64,000 bases of DNA from WLXB01 sp040221475 (GCA_040221475.1 JAVKEJ010000053.1:62001-126000), one strand, 5' to 3'. Shown: positions 1 to 8,829, counted from the stretch's first letter. Numbers and translations: made by a program. The notes: a model not told the origin generated them from the sequence alone.

Positions 1-572
1 GCGACCACAGGACCACTAATCGACCCCAGGGCTTTGAGTTGGCCGTCGTTGCCAAACGTCAGTTCGGCTTTGCCTGCAAACTCATCTCCGGGGCGCGCGG
101 TAATGATATTGATTGCGCCAGAGAACGAAGAGCGGCCATACACCGCGCTTTGTGGACCTTTGATCACCTCAATGCGTTCCACATCAAGCTGACTGAAGTT
201 CAGTCCTTCACGTCCAGCAATGTAAACACCATCGACGAACACCGCCGCATTGTTTTCGCCAAACACATCCGTCGGCGCGACCCCACGAATAACCGGCGTG
301 GGAAGAAATTCACCCAGCAGGTTGGAAAAGGTCAGACCCGGTGTAAAGTTGGCGATGTCGCTCAGGTCATTGATGCCGGCCGCTTCAATTTGGGCGGCGG
401 AGAAGGCGGTGATGGCCAAGGGCACATCCAGAATGCTTTCTTCCTGTTTACGGGAGGTGACAATAATTTCTTCAATTGCCAATTGGGCAGCCGCCTCAGT
501 GGCCGTGAAGGACACTGCAGTCAAAAGGGCGAAGGCTGATACACTGCTGAGTTTTAATTTGCGGTATGGCAT
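1..572 (-). CDS. TonB-dependent receptor, N-terminal part (runs off window)
   Basis: Outer-membrane receptor for TonB-powered uptake. Only the first 190 codons are inside the window and no stop is reached. The start at 572 follows a GGGGGA-rich ribosome site. I read a signal peptide of about 30 residues ending AAAQ, a TonB box (EEIIVTS, about residues 34-40) and the start of the plug domain, including VERIEVIKGP and YGRSSFSGAINIIT, which are hallmarks of plugs. It is divergent from the exported Rossmann gene at 809, with a perfect dyad at 681-700 between them. The start of the protein resembles the complete receptor at 39931-42339, so the two are probably paralogues. The substrate cannot be predicted because the barrel is missing. 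Confidence 0.92.
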   Translation of the reverse strand, partial: MPYRKLKLSSVSAFALLTAVSFTATEAAAQLAIEEIIVTSRKQEESILDVPLAITAFSAAQIEAAGINDLSDIANFTPGLTFSNLLGEFLPTPVIRGVAPTDVFGENNAAVFVDGVYIAGREGLNFSQLDVERIEVIKGPQSAVYGRSSFSGAINIITARPGDEFAGKAELTFGNDGQLKALGSISGPVV

Positions 573-680
573 TTTTTTCCCCCGGAATTGAATTAAGCCA
601 TCTTATAGCTGTGGTTATTAAGGAGTATATCTGACGCAATTTCTATCTGAATCTTAAACTTACTAACAGTTTACCCTTAT

Positions 681-700
681 TTGTCATGTCACTATGACAA
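681..700. promoter_or_regulatory. Perfect inverted repeat in divergent promoter region
   Basis: TTGTCAT at 681-687 and ATGACAA at 694-700 form a perfect 7-bp dyad with a 6-base spacer. It lies between the divergent TonB receptor (start 572) and the exported Rossmann gene (start 809). No T-tract follows, so it looks like a regulator site and not a terminator. Which regulator binds is unknown. Confidence 0.45.
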
Positions 701-796
701 CTGTGCAACAGCTCTTATAGTGAGCTAAAAATTGAAGCTCCTGTTCAACTCAAAATGCTAGGTTTACCCGGTATATCAATCATTCGTTCCCGCGCT

Positions 797-801
797 AGGA
801 G
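797..801 (+). promoter_or_regulatory. Ribosome binding site deciding the start at 809
   Basis: AGGAG lies 7 bases before ATG 809. The reading frame is open back to an ATG at 755, but that one has no Shine-Dalgarno and would bury the signal peptide. The site therefore favours 809. Confidence 0.6.
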
Positions 802-808
802 AACCCTC

Positions 809-1540
809 ATGCAGAAGACTTTTCTCTCGCTGTTAGCCTTTTTGGCCAGCGCCTTCCTGGCGTTCCCCAGTTACGCTGACGATGGCGTTCTGATCTTCGG
901 AGCCACCCGCAACACGGGCCTGGAGATTGCAAAAATCCTCGCGGCGCGGGGCGAGGCTGTGACAGCGTTTGTCCGTCCGACGTCCAACCTGGAAAACCTT
1001 GAACCGCTGGGCGTCGAATATTTCGAAGGCGACGCCATGAATGCGGAAGATGTCGAGCGCGCAATCTCGGCAAAAAACTATAAAGCGATTATTTCCACGC
1101 TGGGCGGTGGACGTGGCGAGCGGCCCCCGGATTTGGTCGGCACCATCAACATCGTGGACGCTATGGTCAAGCACGGACCCAAGCGCATCTTAGTGGTCAC
1201 GGTCATTGGACCGGGCAACAGCCTCTCTATGGTGCCCGCTGAGCAGCGCGTGCAATTGGGCCGGGTCATTGAGCTCAAGGAAGAAGCTGAAAATTACATC
1301 ATCGCGGCGGATTTAGACTACACCATCATCCGGCCCGGACAGCTGACCTCCAATCCGCGCTCAGGCATTATTCGCCTAGACCTTGAGCCCTCACCAACAG
1401 GCCCCGTGACCCGCGCCGATTTGGCGGATCAAGTGGTCGGAGCGTACGATGACGACAGCACGATCAAACAAATCTACCAGGTGATTGGCAATGATCCGTT
1501 GATGACGGGGCAACGCATGGATGCCCCGCCCGGAGACTAG
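809..1540 (+). CDS. Exported NAD(P)-binding Rossmann protein (NmrA/SDR-a-like)
   Basis: A 243-residue protein of the atypical short-chain dehydrogenase / NmrA group. After a clear signal peptide (residues 1 to about 23, ending FPSYA) comes a strand and GATRNTG, the glycine-rich nucleotide-binding loop. Later segments (IISTLGGG, TIIRPGQLTSNP) are typical of NmrA-like and NAD-dependent epimerase folds. The start at 809 is chosen for its AGGAG and the signal peptide. Being exported is odd, because NAD(P) is normally not available in the periplasm. A second gene of the same type lies at 15055-15834. The enzymatic reaction, if any, is unknown; it could be a redox sensor or a binding protein. Confidence 0.82.
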   Translation: MQKTFLSLLAFLASAFLAFPSYADDGVLIFGATRNTGLEIAKILAARGEAVTAFVRPTSNLENLEPLGVEYFEGDAMNAEDVERAISAKNYKAIISTLGGGRGERPPDLVGTINIVDAMVKHGPKRILVVTVIGPGNSLSMVPAEQRVQLGRVIELKEEAENYIIAADLDYTIIRPGQLTSNPRSGIIRLDLEPSPTGPVTRADLADQVVGAYDDDSTIKQIYQVIGNDPLMTGQRMDAPPGD

Positions 1541-1603
1541 ACGCCCGGTTCCCAGATGAGGGCTGTTTTCCGCCGTCAACCAAAGACTGATCACTCGAGA
1601 ACG

Positions 1604-1617
1604 GGCTATATATAGCC
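1604..1617. promoter_or_regulatory. 14-bp perfect palindrome upstream of binding-protein gene
   Basis: GGCTATATATAGCC is self-complementary and sits 43 bases before the start at 1660. It may be an operator or an AT-rich core promoter. No T-tract follows it. Confidence 0.35.
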
Positions 1618-1659
1618 ACATTTACCTGTATCATAAGATCATACTCCGATCTTTGATGA

Positions 1660-3216
1660 GTGGTGTTTCTTATGGTTGTTCTTGGTGTTGGTCTCCTTAG
1701 TCGTTACACAGTCGCGGCATGTGTCGCAGGCGGTATCCTTGTTGCAGGTCTTGGGTCTGCAGCACTCGCGGACAGCACGACCCTGCGCGTTGGTCACCCT
1801 TCTCCGGCTGTCAGTGGGGCGTACCCCTTTGCCCGTGATGAAGGCGGGGGTCTGCGTTATGCGATATACGATGCTCTGACGACGTTTTCGCCAACGGGCG
1901 AATTTGAGCCTGCACTTGCTGTATCTTGGAAAAACGAAACGCCAACCACCTGGGTGTTTCAGCTTCGCGAGAATGTGGTGTTCAGCAATGGGGAACCGTT
2001 CAACGCGGACACGGTCGTCGCCACCCTGACTGAGCTTTATAATTCTGAAGTGCTTCATGCGCGTAAAGCCGACATGGGGACCATCATTGGCTATGAAGCC
2101 CGCAGCCCATATGTCGTTGCAATCACCACCACGGAACCCGACCCCCTGCTGCCGAACCGTTTAACGCAACTGCCCATCATTGAGCCCAAAGCCTGGGCCA
2201 CACTGGGGCAGGAGCAATATTCTCGCACCCCAGTTGGGACCGGACCCTATACTCTGGAGTCCTGGGGGCCCAACAACAGCAATCCTATTCTTGTGGTGTC
2301 TGAGAGTTCTTGGCGCGATGTGGAACATATCACGCGGGTTGAAGTCACCGTCATGCCGGATGTCGGCAGCCGGGTCACTGGCTTGATGTCCGGAGAATTG
2401 GACATGGCTGTTAGCCTGCCTAGCGATGATATCGCAACCCTTAAGGCTATGGGTAAAACCGTGATGGTGGTGCCCAACCCCAGTATTTTGTCGATCGCGT
2501 TACGCACGGTCCGCACCGATGACTCGCCGCTGAAGGATGCGCGCGTGCGGCGAGCGCTGAACTATGCGGTCGATAAACAGTCCATTGTCGATTTCATTCT
2601 CGGCGGCACGACGCGGGTGGCGCACCAGCCCTCAACACCGGACCTGATTGGCTACAACCCTGAAGCAGAGCCCTTCGATTATAATCCGGAGCGCGCGCAA
2701 CAGTTGCTGGCAGAGGCCGGTTACGCAGACGGCTTTCCCTTGAAATTCTCAGTCTATGGTGGACTCTTGCCGGGGGATTCGCTGATTTTTCAAAAAGTGG
2801 CCCAGGATTTGGCGGCCATTGGCGTAGACGTTGAACTCCGCCAGATTTCTTTTCCCGATTATGTGCGTCGTTTGTTCAATGCGGACTGGGAAGACATTGA
2901 CGGTTTTTCGATTGGCTGGATGAACATGAACCTGTGGGACCCTCAAAAAGCCTTTGAGCAATTCTCCTGTGCCTACACAGCACCGTTTTATTGTGATGAA
3001 GAGTCCATGCCGCTGATTGAGGCGGCGGCCTCTGAAATGGACCCGGTCAAGCGCGCAGCCTTGTTGCAGGAGATTACCCTGCGGCTGCGTGATCAAGGGG
3101 CCGCGTTGTGGCTGCTGGAATTCTCTGGCGTCGTTGGCTTTCAACCCGGATACTCAACAGACCGCTTCCGCATTGACGGCAGTGTTTACGAAAATATCAC
3201 CTACATAGAACAGTAA
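1660..3216 (+). CDS. ABC transporter substrate-binding protein, peptide/nickel type (SBP_bac_5)
   Basis: Periplasmic binding protein of the family-5 extracellular solute-binding group (oligopeptides, nickel, opines and similar). It has a hydrophobic N-terminal leader ending around SAALA (residue 37), then LRVGHPSP, the family segment RVRRALNYAVDKQSIV in the middle, and a C-terminal SEMDPVKRAALLQEI helix. Its 518 residues fit the family. The start is a GTG at 1660; an ATG four codons later (1672) is also possible. No permease or ATPase gene is next to it. A paralogue at 54789-56306 shares the same C-terminal helix. The 3' end, including the stop codon, is tandemly repeated. Confidence 0.9.
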   Translation: MVFLMVVLGVGLLSRYTVAACVAGGILVAGLGSAALADSTTLRVGHPSPAVSGAYPFARDEGGGLRYAIYDALTTFSPTGEFEPALAVSWKNETPTTWVFQLRENVVFSNGEPFNADTVVATLTELYNSEVLHARKADMGTIIGYEARSPYVVAITTTEPDPLLPNRLTQLPIIEPKAWATLGQEQYSRTPVGTGPYTLESWGPNNSNPILVVSESSWRDVEHITRVEVTVMPDVGSRVTGLMSGELDMAVSLPSDDIATLKAMGKTVMVVPNPSILSIALRTVRTDDSPLKDARVRRALNYAVDKQSIVDFILGGTTRVAHQPSTPDLIGYNPEAEPFDYNPERAQQLLAEAGYADGFPLKFSVYGGLLPGDSLIFQKVAQDLAAIGVDVELRQISFPDYVRRLFNADWEDIDGFSIGWMNMNLWDPQKAFEQFSCAYTAPFYCDEESMPLIEAAASEMDPVKRAALLQEITLRLRDQGAALWLLEFSGVVGFQPGYSTDRFRIDGSVYENITYIEQ

Positions 3217-3250
3217 AGGGCTTAGAACAGTAAAGGCCCCACAACAGTAA
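3206..3250 (+). repeat. 17-bp tandem repeat spanning the stop codon
   Basis: The block around GAACAGTAA begins at 3208, again at 3225, and in degenerate form (CAACAGTAA) at 3242, an exact 17-base period. The first copy contains the stop codon of the binding-protein gene. Seventeen is not a multiple of three, so the copies lie in different frames. Confidence 0.7.
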
Positions 3251-3260
3251 GCAGCCTCGA

Positions 3261-3286
3261 AAGAGCCCCTGTTAGCGCCTGCTCTT
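3261..3286. terminator. Possible hairpin between convergent genes
   Basis: AAGAGC (3261-3266) can pair with GCTCTT (3281-3286) between the convergent genes ending at 3216 and 3313. There is no good T-run on either side, so this is a weak terminator candidate. Confidence 0.25.
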
Positions 3287-3312
3287 AATGCCCTGATTTA
3301 AGCGCCTTCAGC

Positions 3313-4236
3313 TTAGCCGGCTTTTTTGGCCAACTCGCTGAACAGCGCATCTTCGTTTACGGTGTTACGGCGCTGCGCCTGCCAGGTGGTGGCAAAGCCT
3401 GTGGGGTAATGCTCATCCGTGTCGCGGGTACCATCTTCGGACCACAGGACCGGGAATAAGGGGCCTGCCGGTGGGCTACCTTCGACCATTTCATCAAAGC
3501 ACACACCGGCGATGTTCAGGCAGTCCGGACGTGGTGCCCAGCGAATATCGTCACCGAAAATGCGGGCTGAAATCGCAATCCGCCAGTCATCTGAGGTGTT
3601 CCCAGAGGAATAATGAAGCACCCAGGGATGAACCACCAGCATATCTCCGGGTTCCATTGCCCAGTTGAGGAAGCGCGCATTGGGGTCAGCCCGCAGCTTG
3701 GCTTCATCAGGATGCGGCGCGCGGTCCGCTGGTTTAATCATTTTGCGAGCGTTGGGGGAAAACAGCCAATAAGGGACGTCTTGAACTTGCGACCCAGCTA
3801 AAACTTCCAGCGAATTCTCAGCCGCCACCGGGTTCAGGGGTATCCATAAGGACGGCACCATTTCACCGGAAACGGGCCAGCCCATGCGGTCGCAGTGCCA
3901 GAGCGTTTTTGAATCCGATTTCGGCGGCTTGGCAAAAATCTCTTCAAAGAAGAACCGCGCGGTTTTTGATCCGATGGTCTGCGCGGCAGCTTGGCCCATG
4001 GGGGAGTTGAAAATAAAGTCCCGAAACTCGGGAATGATCCGTGACATGTATCGTCCTGGCGCAGAGGGCAGCAGACCGACGTCTTCTTCATCCACAGAAA
4101 TACGCCGCGCAGCAGGCTGCATTTTTTCAATCCATTCCGGATCAAAGACCTTGCGCAAGCAGACTGCGCCATCGCGCGCGTAGATCTCGCGGTCTTCGTC
4201 AGTAATGGCTCTTATCGGCTTGGTATTCAGGGGCAT
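3313..4236 (-). CDS. Phytanoyl-CoA dioxygenase (PhyH) family protein
   Basis: Predicted Fe(II)/2-oxoglutarate oxygenase of the PhyH family. It shows the iron facial triad: H114-x-D116 (in LWHCDRMGW) and a distal histidine near 203-208 (VVHPWVLHYSSGN), followed by an arginine-containing strand (WRIAISARIFGDD) that would hold 2-oxoglutarate. The 307 residues fit the family. It is the last gene of the minus-strand run that begins with the LysR gene, separated from the FAD-linked oxidase by 115 bases, so it may have its own promoter. It is more distant from the two PhyH proteins at 36211-37957 than they are from each other. The substrate is unknown. Confidence 0.88.
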   Translation of the reverse strand: MPLNTKPIRAITDEDREIYARDGAVCLRKVFDPEWIEKMQPAARRISVDEEDVGLLPSAPGRYMSRIIPEFRDFIFNSPMGQAAAQTIGSKTARFFFEEIFAKPPKSDSKTLWHCDRMGWPVSGEMVPSLWIPLNPVAAENSLEVLAGSQVQDVPYWLFSPNARKMIKPADRAPHPDEAKLRADPNARFLNWAMEPGDMLVVHPWVLHYSSGNTSDDWRIAISARIFGDDIRWAPRPDCLNIAGVCFDEMVEGSPPAGPLFPVLWSEDGTRDTDEHYPTGFATTWQAQRRNTVNEDALFSELAKKAG

Positions 4237-4351
4237 GGGTTAAGCTTTCATTCTAATGAGAGTCTTAATTTGGGGTGTCACGTAAAGCCTTACAAATAGA
4301 AAGTTTGGTCTCAGATATACGTTGTATGTATGTCTAGAATTAAATTTGACA

Positions 4352-5941
4352 TTAAAGCCCTAAAGCCCCTGGATTCAACAGGTTATGAGGGTCGGTGCGG
4401 GCCTTGATCCGCTTAACGAGATCAATGGTAATCTCGGACCGGTCCCGCAAGTAGGGATAGGCTTTACCAATTTGCATATGAACGCCGCCGTGGGCGTGCA
4501 TCAGAGTCACGATGTCTTCAAACATTTCTTTGGCAAACGCGCGCCCTTTTTCGCTGGGCGCGTTGTTGCGCATGGGAGCCAGCATGTCTTCCGGCGTGTT
4601 GCGTTCATGGAAAAGGTCAGGGGTGTCGGGCCAGTATAAAACCGGCTCACAGAGGAACCCGTTGGTGCTCATGGTCCCAAAGATCGATGGGATCGTCATG
4701 TTCAACGCCTCAATTTCGTTTTTGCGTTTTTCCAACAGGGCTTCCAGCGCTGCATTAAAGGCGACAGCCTGAGAGAACGGCAAAATGGTGTGCAGCGGCA
4801 GCATGCGTTTCGCATCCATACCCACCACCGGATAGGGCATGAAGGGTGTGGCCCGCATCACCGTTGGCATGGTGTTGGGAATGTCTTGGCCATGAGCACC
4901 AACCGCATCGCGCACGGTTTGAATGTGGCCTTTTAATTCGGTGCGATTATTCGCTTCAACCGCGCAGTGCACGAAGCATTCAGACTTGGAGGCAAATCGC
5001 CGGCCGGCGATGGCCATTTTGACCATCTGCACAATGCCGCTGATCACACCGCCTGAAGACTTGCCGACCGCATACATAATTTTCAGGTCTTCGATCAGAC
5101 CTTTACTGGCGACCACACCCTCCATCGCGCGGCGGGTAAACCCAAAAACTTCTGTCGCGCGGTTAGACGCGGCAATCGCCTGCATGGCCTTTTGTCCAGC
5201 TTCAAAACTGTCAAAGCCAAACGACAGACCTTGCGTAAACTTGGCACGCTTTTGCAGACGCAAGGTCACGGTCGCTTTAATACCAAGGGCACCCGCATCG
5301 CCACAGAACAGCCCAGTCAGATCTGGGCCATAGTTGCGGAAGAAGGGAGATTTATCCTTTTGAGCGGCTGAACCTGTGGCGAAAACCTCGCCATCAGCCG
5401 TCACAATCTCCATGCCCAGCACGGCTTCTGCTGAAATGCCGTCTTTGGACGAGCCCAGGCTCGCCGCCCCTTGTGACATGCCGCCACCAATGGTGGCTTT
5501 AAAGCCAGACAACGGCCCCCAGAATTCAGCCCGCACCCCATGGGGCTTGAGGGCGTTATCCAAGGCTTCCCAGGTGCAACCTGCCTGCACGGTGACAAAC
5601 ATGTCCTCGGGGTTGATCTCAAGAATTTGATTGAGCCCCGTCATGTCCAGGGACATGCCGTTGGGAGCAGAGGGCAGGTAGGCATCGGTATAAGAATAGC
5701 CGCCGCCACGCGGGAAAATTGCGATCCCCGCAGCGGTGATTGTTTTGACGGCCTGCGCCAGGTCCGCAACGGTGGTTGGGCGGATCACCGCCGCCACCGT
5801 TGGGCCTGTGGCATAGACATCCTGTGAGTAATACAAGCGTGTCTGTTCATCTGTTATCACTGCGTCAGCGCCGAGCATGGTCCGGAGGGACTCAAGCACG
5901 GCGATCACAGTTGTGTTCTCAGGTGTGACAGTCACGTTCAT
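4352..5941 (-). CDS. FAD-linked oxidase (VAO/PCMH superfamily)
   Basis: Flavoprotein of the vanillyl-alcohol-oxidase / p-cresol-methylhydroxylase fold. The N-terminal FAD-binding half contains IFPRGGGYSYTD, VQAGCTWEALDNAL and IGGGMSQGAASLGSS, where the diphosphate-binding loops are expected. The C-terminal half ends KARTDPHNLLNPGALGL, the usual ending of FAD-linked oxidases that act on phenols, lactate or glycolate. It is 529 residues, within the family range. It follows the methyltransferase by 23 bases on the same strand and is probably co-transcribed with it. A paralogue is at 49065-50510. Which alcohol, phenol or hydroxy acid it oxidises is not visible. Confidence 0.9.
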   Translation of the reverse strand: MNVTVTPENTTVIAVLESLRTMLGADAVITDEQTRLYYSQDVYATGPTVAAVIRPTTVADLAQAVKTITAAGIAIFPRGGGYSYTDAYLPSAPNGMSLDMTGLNQILEINPEDMFVTVQAGCTWEALDNALKPHGVRAEFWGPLSGFKATIGGGMSQGAASLGSSKDGISAEAVLGMEIVTADGEVFATGSAAQKDKSPFFRNYGPDLTGLFCGDAGALGIKATVTLRLQKRAKFTQGLSFGFDSFEAGQKAMQAIAASNRATEVFGFTRRAMEGVVASKGLIEDLKIMYAVGKSSGGVISGIVQMVKMAIAGRRFASKSECFVHCAVEANNRTELKGHIQTVRDAVGAHGQDIPNTMPTVMRATPFMPYPVVGMDAKRMLPLHTILPFSQAVAFNAALEALLEKRKNEIEALNMTIPSIFGTMSTNGFLCEPVLYWPDTPDLFHERNTPEDMLAPMRNNAPSEKGRAFAKEMFEDIVTLMHAHGGVHMQIGKAYPYLRDRSEITIDLVKRIKARTDPHNLLNPGALGL

Positions 5942-5964
5942 AGCTCATTCGTATCCTAACGACC

Positions 5965-7050
5965 TTAGATGGGCTTCGTGGCCACGATGGTCTGCAAGAA
6001 CCCATTGGAGTTTTTCGGTCCTGGCTTCACATCAAAACCGGCCTCCTTCAGCTCCTTATGGAAGTCCATGTAAACAAAACCTGGTGAATACGGCTCGCAG
6101 TTGTTGATGGAATCATAATCAATCATCCACCGTTGCGAGGCAGGCATGTTTGGTCCCGCACTTGGGAATTCATAAATGCAGAAGGTGCCGCCAGGACGCA
6201 GAATCCGGAACATTTCTTTCACCGTATCTTTGATCACGCGCACCGGGATTTCATGGAACAGAATATATGACAACACCATGTCAAAGCTGTTGTCCTCGAA
6301 CTTGGTGTCTTCCGACAAACCCTGCACGAAGTTGACATCAATGCCGCGCTCCACCGCTTGCCAGTGGGCGTATTTTACCATCGGCAGACCAACGTCTAGC
6401 CCGGTCACTTCGGCGTCGGGGTAGCGGTCTTTGAGAATCATAGTGGCCTGGCCGATGCTGCAGGCCAGATCGAGAATCTTCTCGACCTTGCCATCTGCCG
6501 GCGTGGTCAGCGTATCAACCACTTCTGCATGCAACTCATCTTGATCGTTCGCGCCAGCGTAGAACACCTTGGTGCCGTAATGGAACACAATGCCGCCGAT
6601 GGGATCGTCGGTATAGCCGCCCGGTTGCAGGTGAATTTCACGTCGCGCGTATGCCGGCACTTCAAAGTTCGGATCGACCGTCAGCTTGCCCGGCCCTTTG
6701 GTGGCTGCCTCATCCATGGCTTTGACAATATCACCTTCAAAAGGTTCGAACGAACCGCGCGTGCGCCGCCACATCATTTCCTGATGCGAGCGCATATAGC
6801 GTTGCCAGGTGGCGGGCAGGGGCAGTTTATTAATGACCCCTTTGATGTCTTTGATGTCGGTCTTGTCGTCGGTTTTGCCCAGGGCTTCGGCGACTGCCTT
6901 ATCGCCTTCAGCCGCAACCATCGGGAACGTGCCATAGCCAGCAATGCCGCGAAAGGTTTCTACAAAATCAAGATAGCTCTCATCGGAAAGCCGGGTTGTG
7001 CGTGGCAAAATGCCTTTGTAGCCACGGGACAAAGCAACAGTGGTACTCAT
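5965..7050 (-). CDS. SAM-dependent methyltransferase with family-specific N-terminal domain (copy A)
   Basis: Class I S-adenosylmethionine methyltransferase of 361 residues. Motif I is LDLACSIGQ (about 193-201), followed by the acidic end of strand 2 (VTGLDVG), motif FEDNSFDMVLS, and LRPGGTFCIYEF. The first 190 residues are not part of the usual fold. They carry QEMMWR (about 90-95) and IHLQPGG (139-145), motifs shared with the methyltransferases at 24578 and 57841. Its ATG overlaps the stop of the upstream small gene by 4 bases (ATGA), with a good AGGAGA site. This points to translational coupling and probably a protein pair. The substrate is unknown; nearby flavin oxidases suggest a small-molecule O- or N-methyl pathway. 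Confidence 0.88.
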   Translation of the reverse strand: MSTTVALSRGYKGILPRTTRLSDESYLDFVETFRGIAGYGTFPMVAAEGDKAVAEALGKTDDKTDIKDIKGVINKLPLPATWQRYMRSHQEMMWRRTRGSFEPFEGDIVKAMDEAATKGPGKLTVDPNFEVPAYARREIHLQPGGYTDDPIGGIVFHYGTKVFYAGANDQDELHAEVVDTLTTPADGKVEKILDLACSIGQATMILKDRYPDAEVTGLDVGLPMVKYAHWQAVERGIDVNFVQGLSEDTKFEDNSFDMVLSYILFHEIPVRVIKDTVKEMFRILRPGGTFCIYEFPSAGPNMPASQRWMIDYDSINNCEPYSPGFVYMDFHKELKEAGFDVKPGPKNSNGFLQTIVATKPI

Positions 7051-7412
7051 GATTTCTCTCCTGTTTTATCTGCGGGGTCCATACCGAATACAACTTCACT
7101 GGAGCCGCGGGACATACGTCGAAACACGTTCGATACCAGTTCGGCGCGCTCGGCGGCGCGGGCGGCGTTATCTTCCGGGGTGGGCTCGTAGGCTTCAATC
7201 ATCGCGCTGATGTCTTTGCCGTCGCCGATCACATCTTGCAGAACACGTTCTAAGATAATGGCGCGATCACGATAGGTCCACACCGCCGCGGTCAATTCCA
7301 GCAACGATTCATGAAGATTGTCGAGCACTTGGTTGTCGAAGAACTGCTTTCCGGCACCATTGATTTCATCGCCGAAAACAAAGCGTGGGTCTTTGGGGGG
7401 CATGTTGTCCAT
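7047..7412 (-). CDS. Small methyltransferase-partner protein (copy A), unknown function
   Basis: A 121-residue soluble, acidic, helix-rich protein that I do not recognise. It overlaps the following methyltransferase gene by 4 bases and has a good AAAGGAAA ribosome site. It resembles the 113-residue protein at 24227-24568, which sits beside another methyltransferase of the same subfamily. Shared blocks are RDRAIILERVL versus RQRLDAVERLL, then a Y-x-P-x-x-E segment (YEPTPED versus YSPDEEA), then a charged helix. No signal peptide, cysteine pair or metal motif is visible. The best reading is a subunit or chaperone of the methyltransferase; this is inference from linkage. Confidence 0.8.
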   Translation of the reverse strand: MDNMPPKDPRFVFGDEINGAGKQFFDNQVLDNLHESLLELTAAVWTYRDRAIILERVLQDVIGDGKDISAMIEAYEPTPEDNAARAAERAELVSNVFRRMSRGSSEVVFGMDPADKTGEKS

Positions 7413-7414
7413 GT

Positions 7415-7440
7415 GTCGTTTCCTTTTGTCTTTTCCTTTA
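7415..7440 (-). repeat. 13-bp duplication carrying a duplicated ribosome site
   Basis: On the minus strand the segment between the MFS stop and the small gene's start is two near-identical 13-base units (11 of 13 match), each containing AAAGGAAA. The first overlaps the MFS stop region and the second provides the Shine-Dalgarno for the gene starting at 7412. Confidence 0.55.
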
Positions 7441-8820
7441 AGCGAATTGTGCGTCTAATTTTGCAACATGACTGGCAAATGGTTTTCTACCATAAAACAA
7501 GATGGCGGCCCCAATCAGCATGACCGTCGGACAGACAATACTGATGGAGTATCTAATCAGGTTCGGATCGCCGAGCACGAAATCCGTAAAGAAGGCGACC
7601 AGAAACGGTCCGCCGCCCTGGCCAATCACGTTGGCCACAAGCAGATAGACCGCGACCATCTGTCCACGCAGTCTGTTGGGCACAATCAGGGGCAGGGCAG
7701 ATGGCCCAGTCCCAAATGGCATAGTGCCGAAAAACACCACCGGTGCGAGCAGAATGAGCGACAGGTCCTTATCCGGCACCAAGGCAAAGGTGGCCAGGAA
7801 AGGCGTCGCCAAAAGCGCGGCGATGACTCCGGCGCGCACATTTGAATCATCGTAGCCACGGCTCTTCAGCCAGTCTGATAGCAACCCCCCGGTCACCACA
7901 CCGGCGGACCCCAGAGTCACGAAGTAAAGTCCAAAAACACTGCCGATTTCGCCGGCGGACATGCCATGGGTGCGCATAAAATACGCTGGCACCCAGGCGC
8001 TGACCGAAAACATCGCGACCGTCAGGAAGGTGAAGCCGAAGACCACGGGGACAATCACCGTTTTGTGGTCCGCCAGGTATTGCCACGCCTGACGCAAGGG
8101 AATGGCTTGGTCTTGCTGGTTGAGGTTCTCTTTTGCTGTCCCGATGCGCGGCGGCTCGCGCACCAGCAACCAAACGAACACGGCGAGGATCAAACCCGGC
8201 ACGGAGACAATCAGAAAGGTCATTTGCCACGGCCGGATGGTGCCCAGAAATCCTGCATCGACCGGACCGATCTCATTCATCATATTAATCACAAAACCGC
8301 CGACCACCAGGGCGATGCCGGTGCCGAGGAAGCTCGACCCGGTAAACACACTCAAGGCCCGGGTCAGGCTTTTGCGCGGGAAGTAATCTGACAGCATCGA
8401 CATCCCGGCGGGTGATAATGTGGCTTCCCCGACGCCCACCAGCATGCGGGCCATGAACAATTGCCAGAACACCTTTGCCAGACCACACAGTGCTGTCGCA
8501 AAGGACCACACCACCATGCCCGCCAGAATAATCTTCTTGCGGTTCTTGGCATCGACCAGGCGGCCCATGGGGATGGCTGCGGCGCTGTAGAACAAAGCGA
8601 AGGCAAAGCCTTGCAGCAAACTCACTTGCGTATCAGAAATGCCCAGGTCGGCTTTGATAGGGTCGACCAGAAGGCTGATGATCTGGCGGTCGATAAAGGA
8701 AATGATTGCCGCCAGACACAACATGAACACCACAAACCAGGCATAGCTGTCTGAGCGAAAGGCGAAGTTTGGATCAGGCATATTATCTACGGCCTTATCG
8801 GCCAAGGTGCTGTCGCTCAT
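7438..8820 (-). CDS. Major facilitator superfamily transporter (spinster-like)
   Basis: Inner-membrane transporter of 460 residues with about 12 hydrophobic segments. The first loop reads FIDRQIISLLVDPIKADLG and then SDTQVSLLQGFAFAL, the layout of the spinster-like / organic-acid branch of MFS. GRLVDAKNRKK is the loop 2-3 signature (motif A variant), and ARMLVGVGEA marks helix 4. It starts 9 bases after the GMC gene stop and ends 25 bases before the small partner gene, so it belongs to the LysR-led unit. It probably imports the compound degraded by this operon, or exports a product. Direction is not determinable. Confidence 0.9.
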   Translation of the reverse strand: MSDSTLADKAVDNMPDPNFAFRSDSYAWFVVFMLCLAAIISFIDRQIISLLVDPIKADLGISDTQVSLLQGFAFALFYSAAAIPMGRLVDAKNRKKIILAGMVVWSFATALCGLAKVFWQLFMARMLVGVGEATLSPAGMSMLSDYFPRKSLTRALSVFTGSSFLGTGIALVVGGFVINMMNEIGPVDAGFLGTIRPWQMTFLIVSVPGLILAVFVWLLVREPPRIGTAKENLNQQDQAIPLRQAWQYLADHKTVIVPVVFGFTFLTVAMFSVSAWVPAYFMRTHGMSAGEIGSVFGLYFVTLGSAGVVTGGLLSDWLKSRGYDDSNVRAGVIAALLATPFLATFALVPDKDLSLILLAPVVFFGTMPFGTGPSALPLIVPNRLRGQMVAVYLLVANVIGQGGGPFLVAFFTDFVLGDPNLIRYSISIVCPTVMLIGAAILFYGRKPFASHVAKLDAQFA

Positions 8821-8829
8821 GTAACGGTC

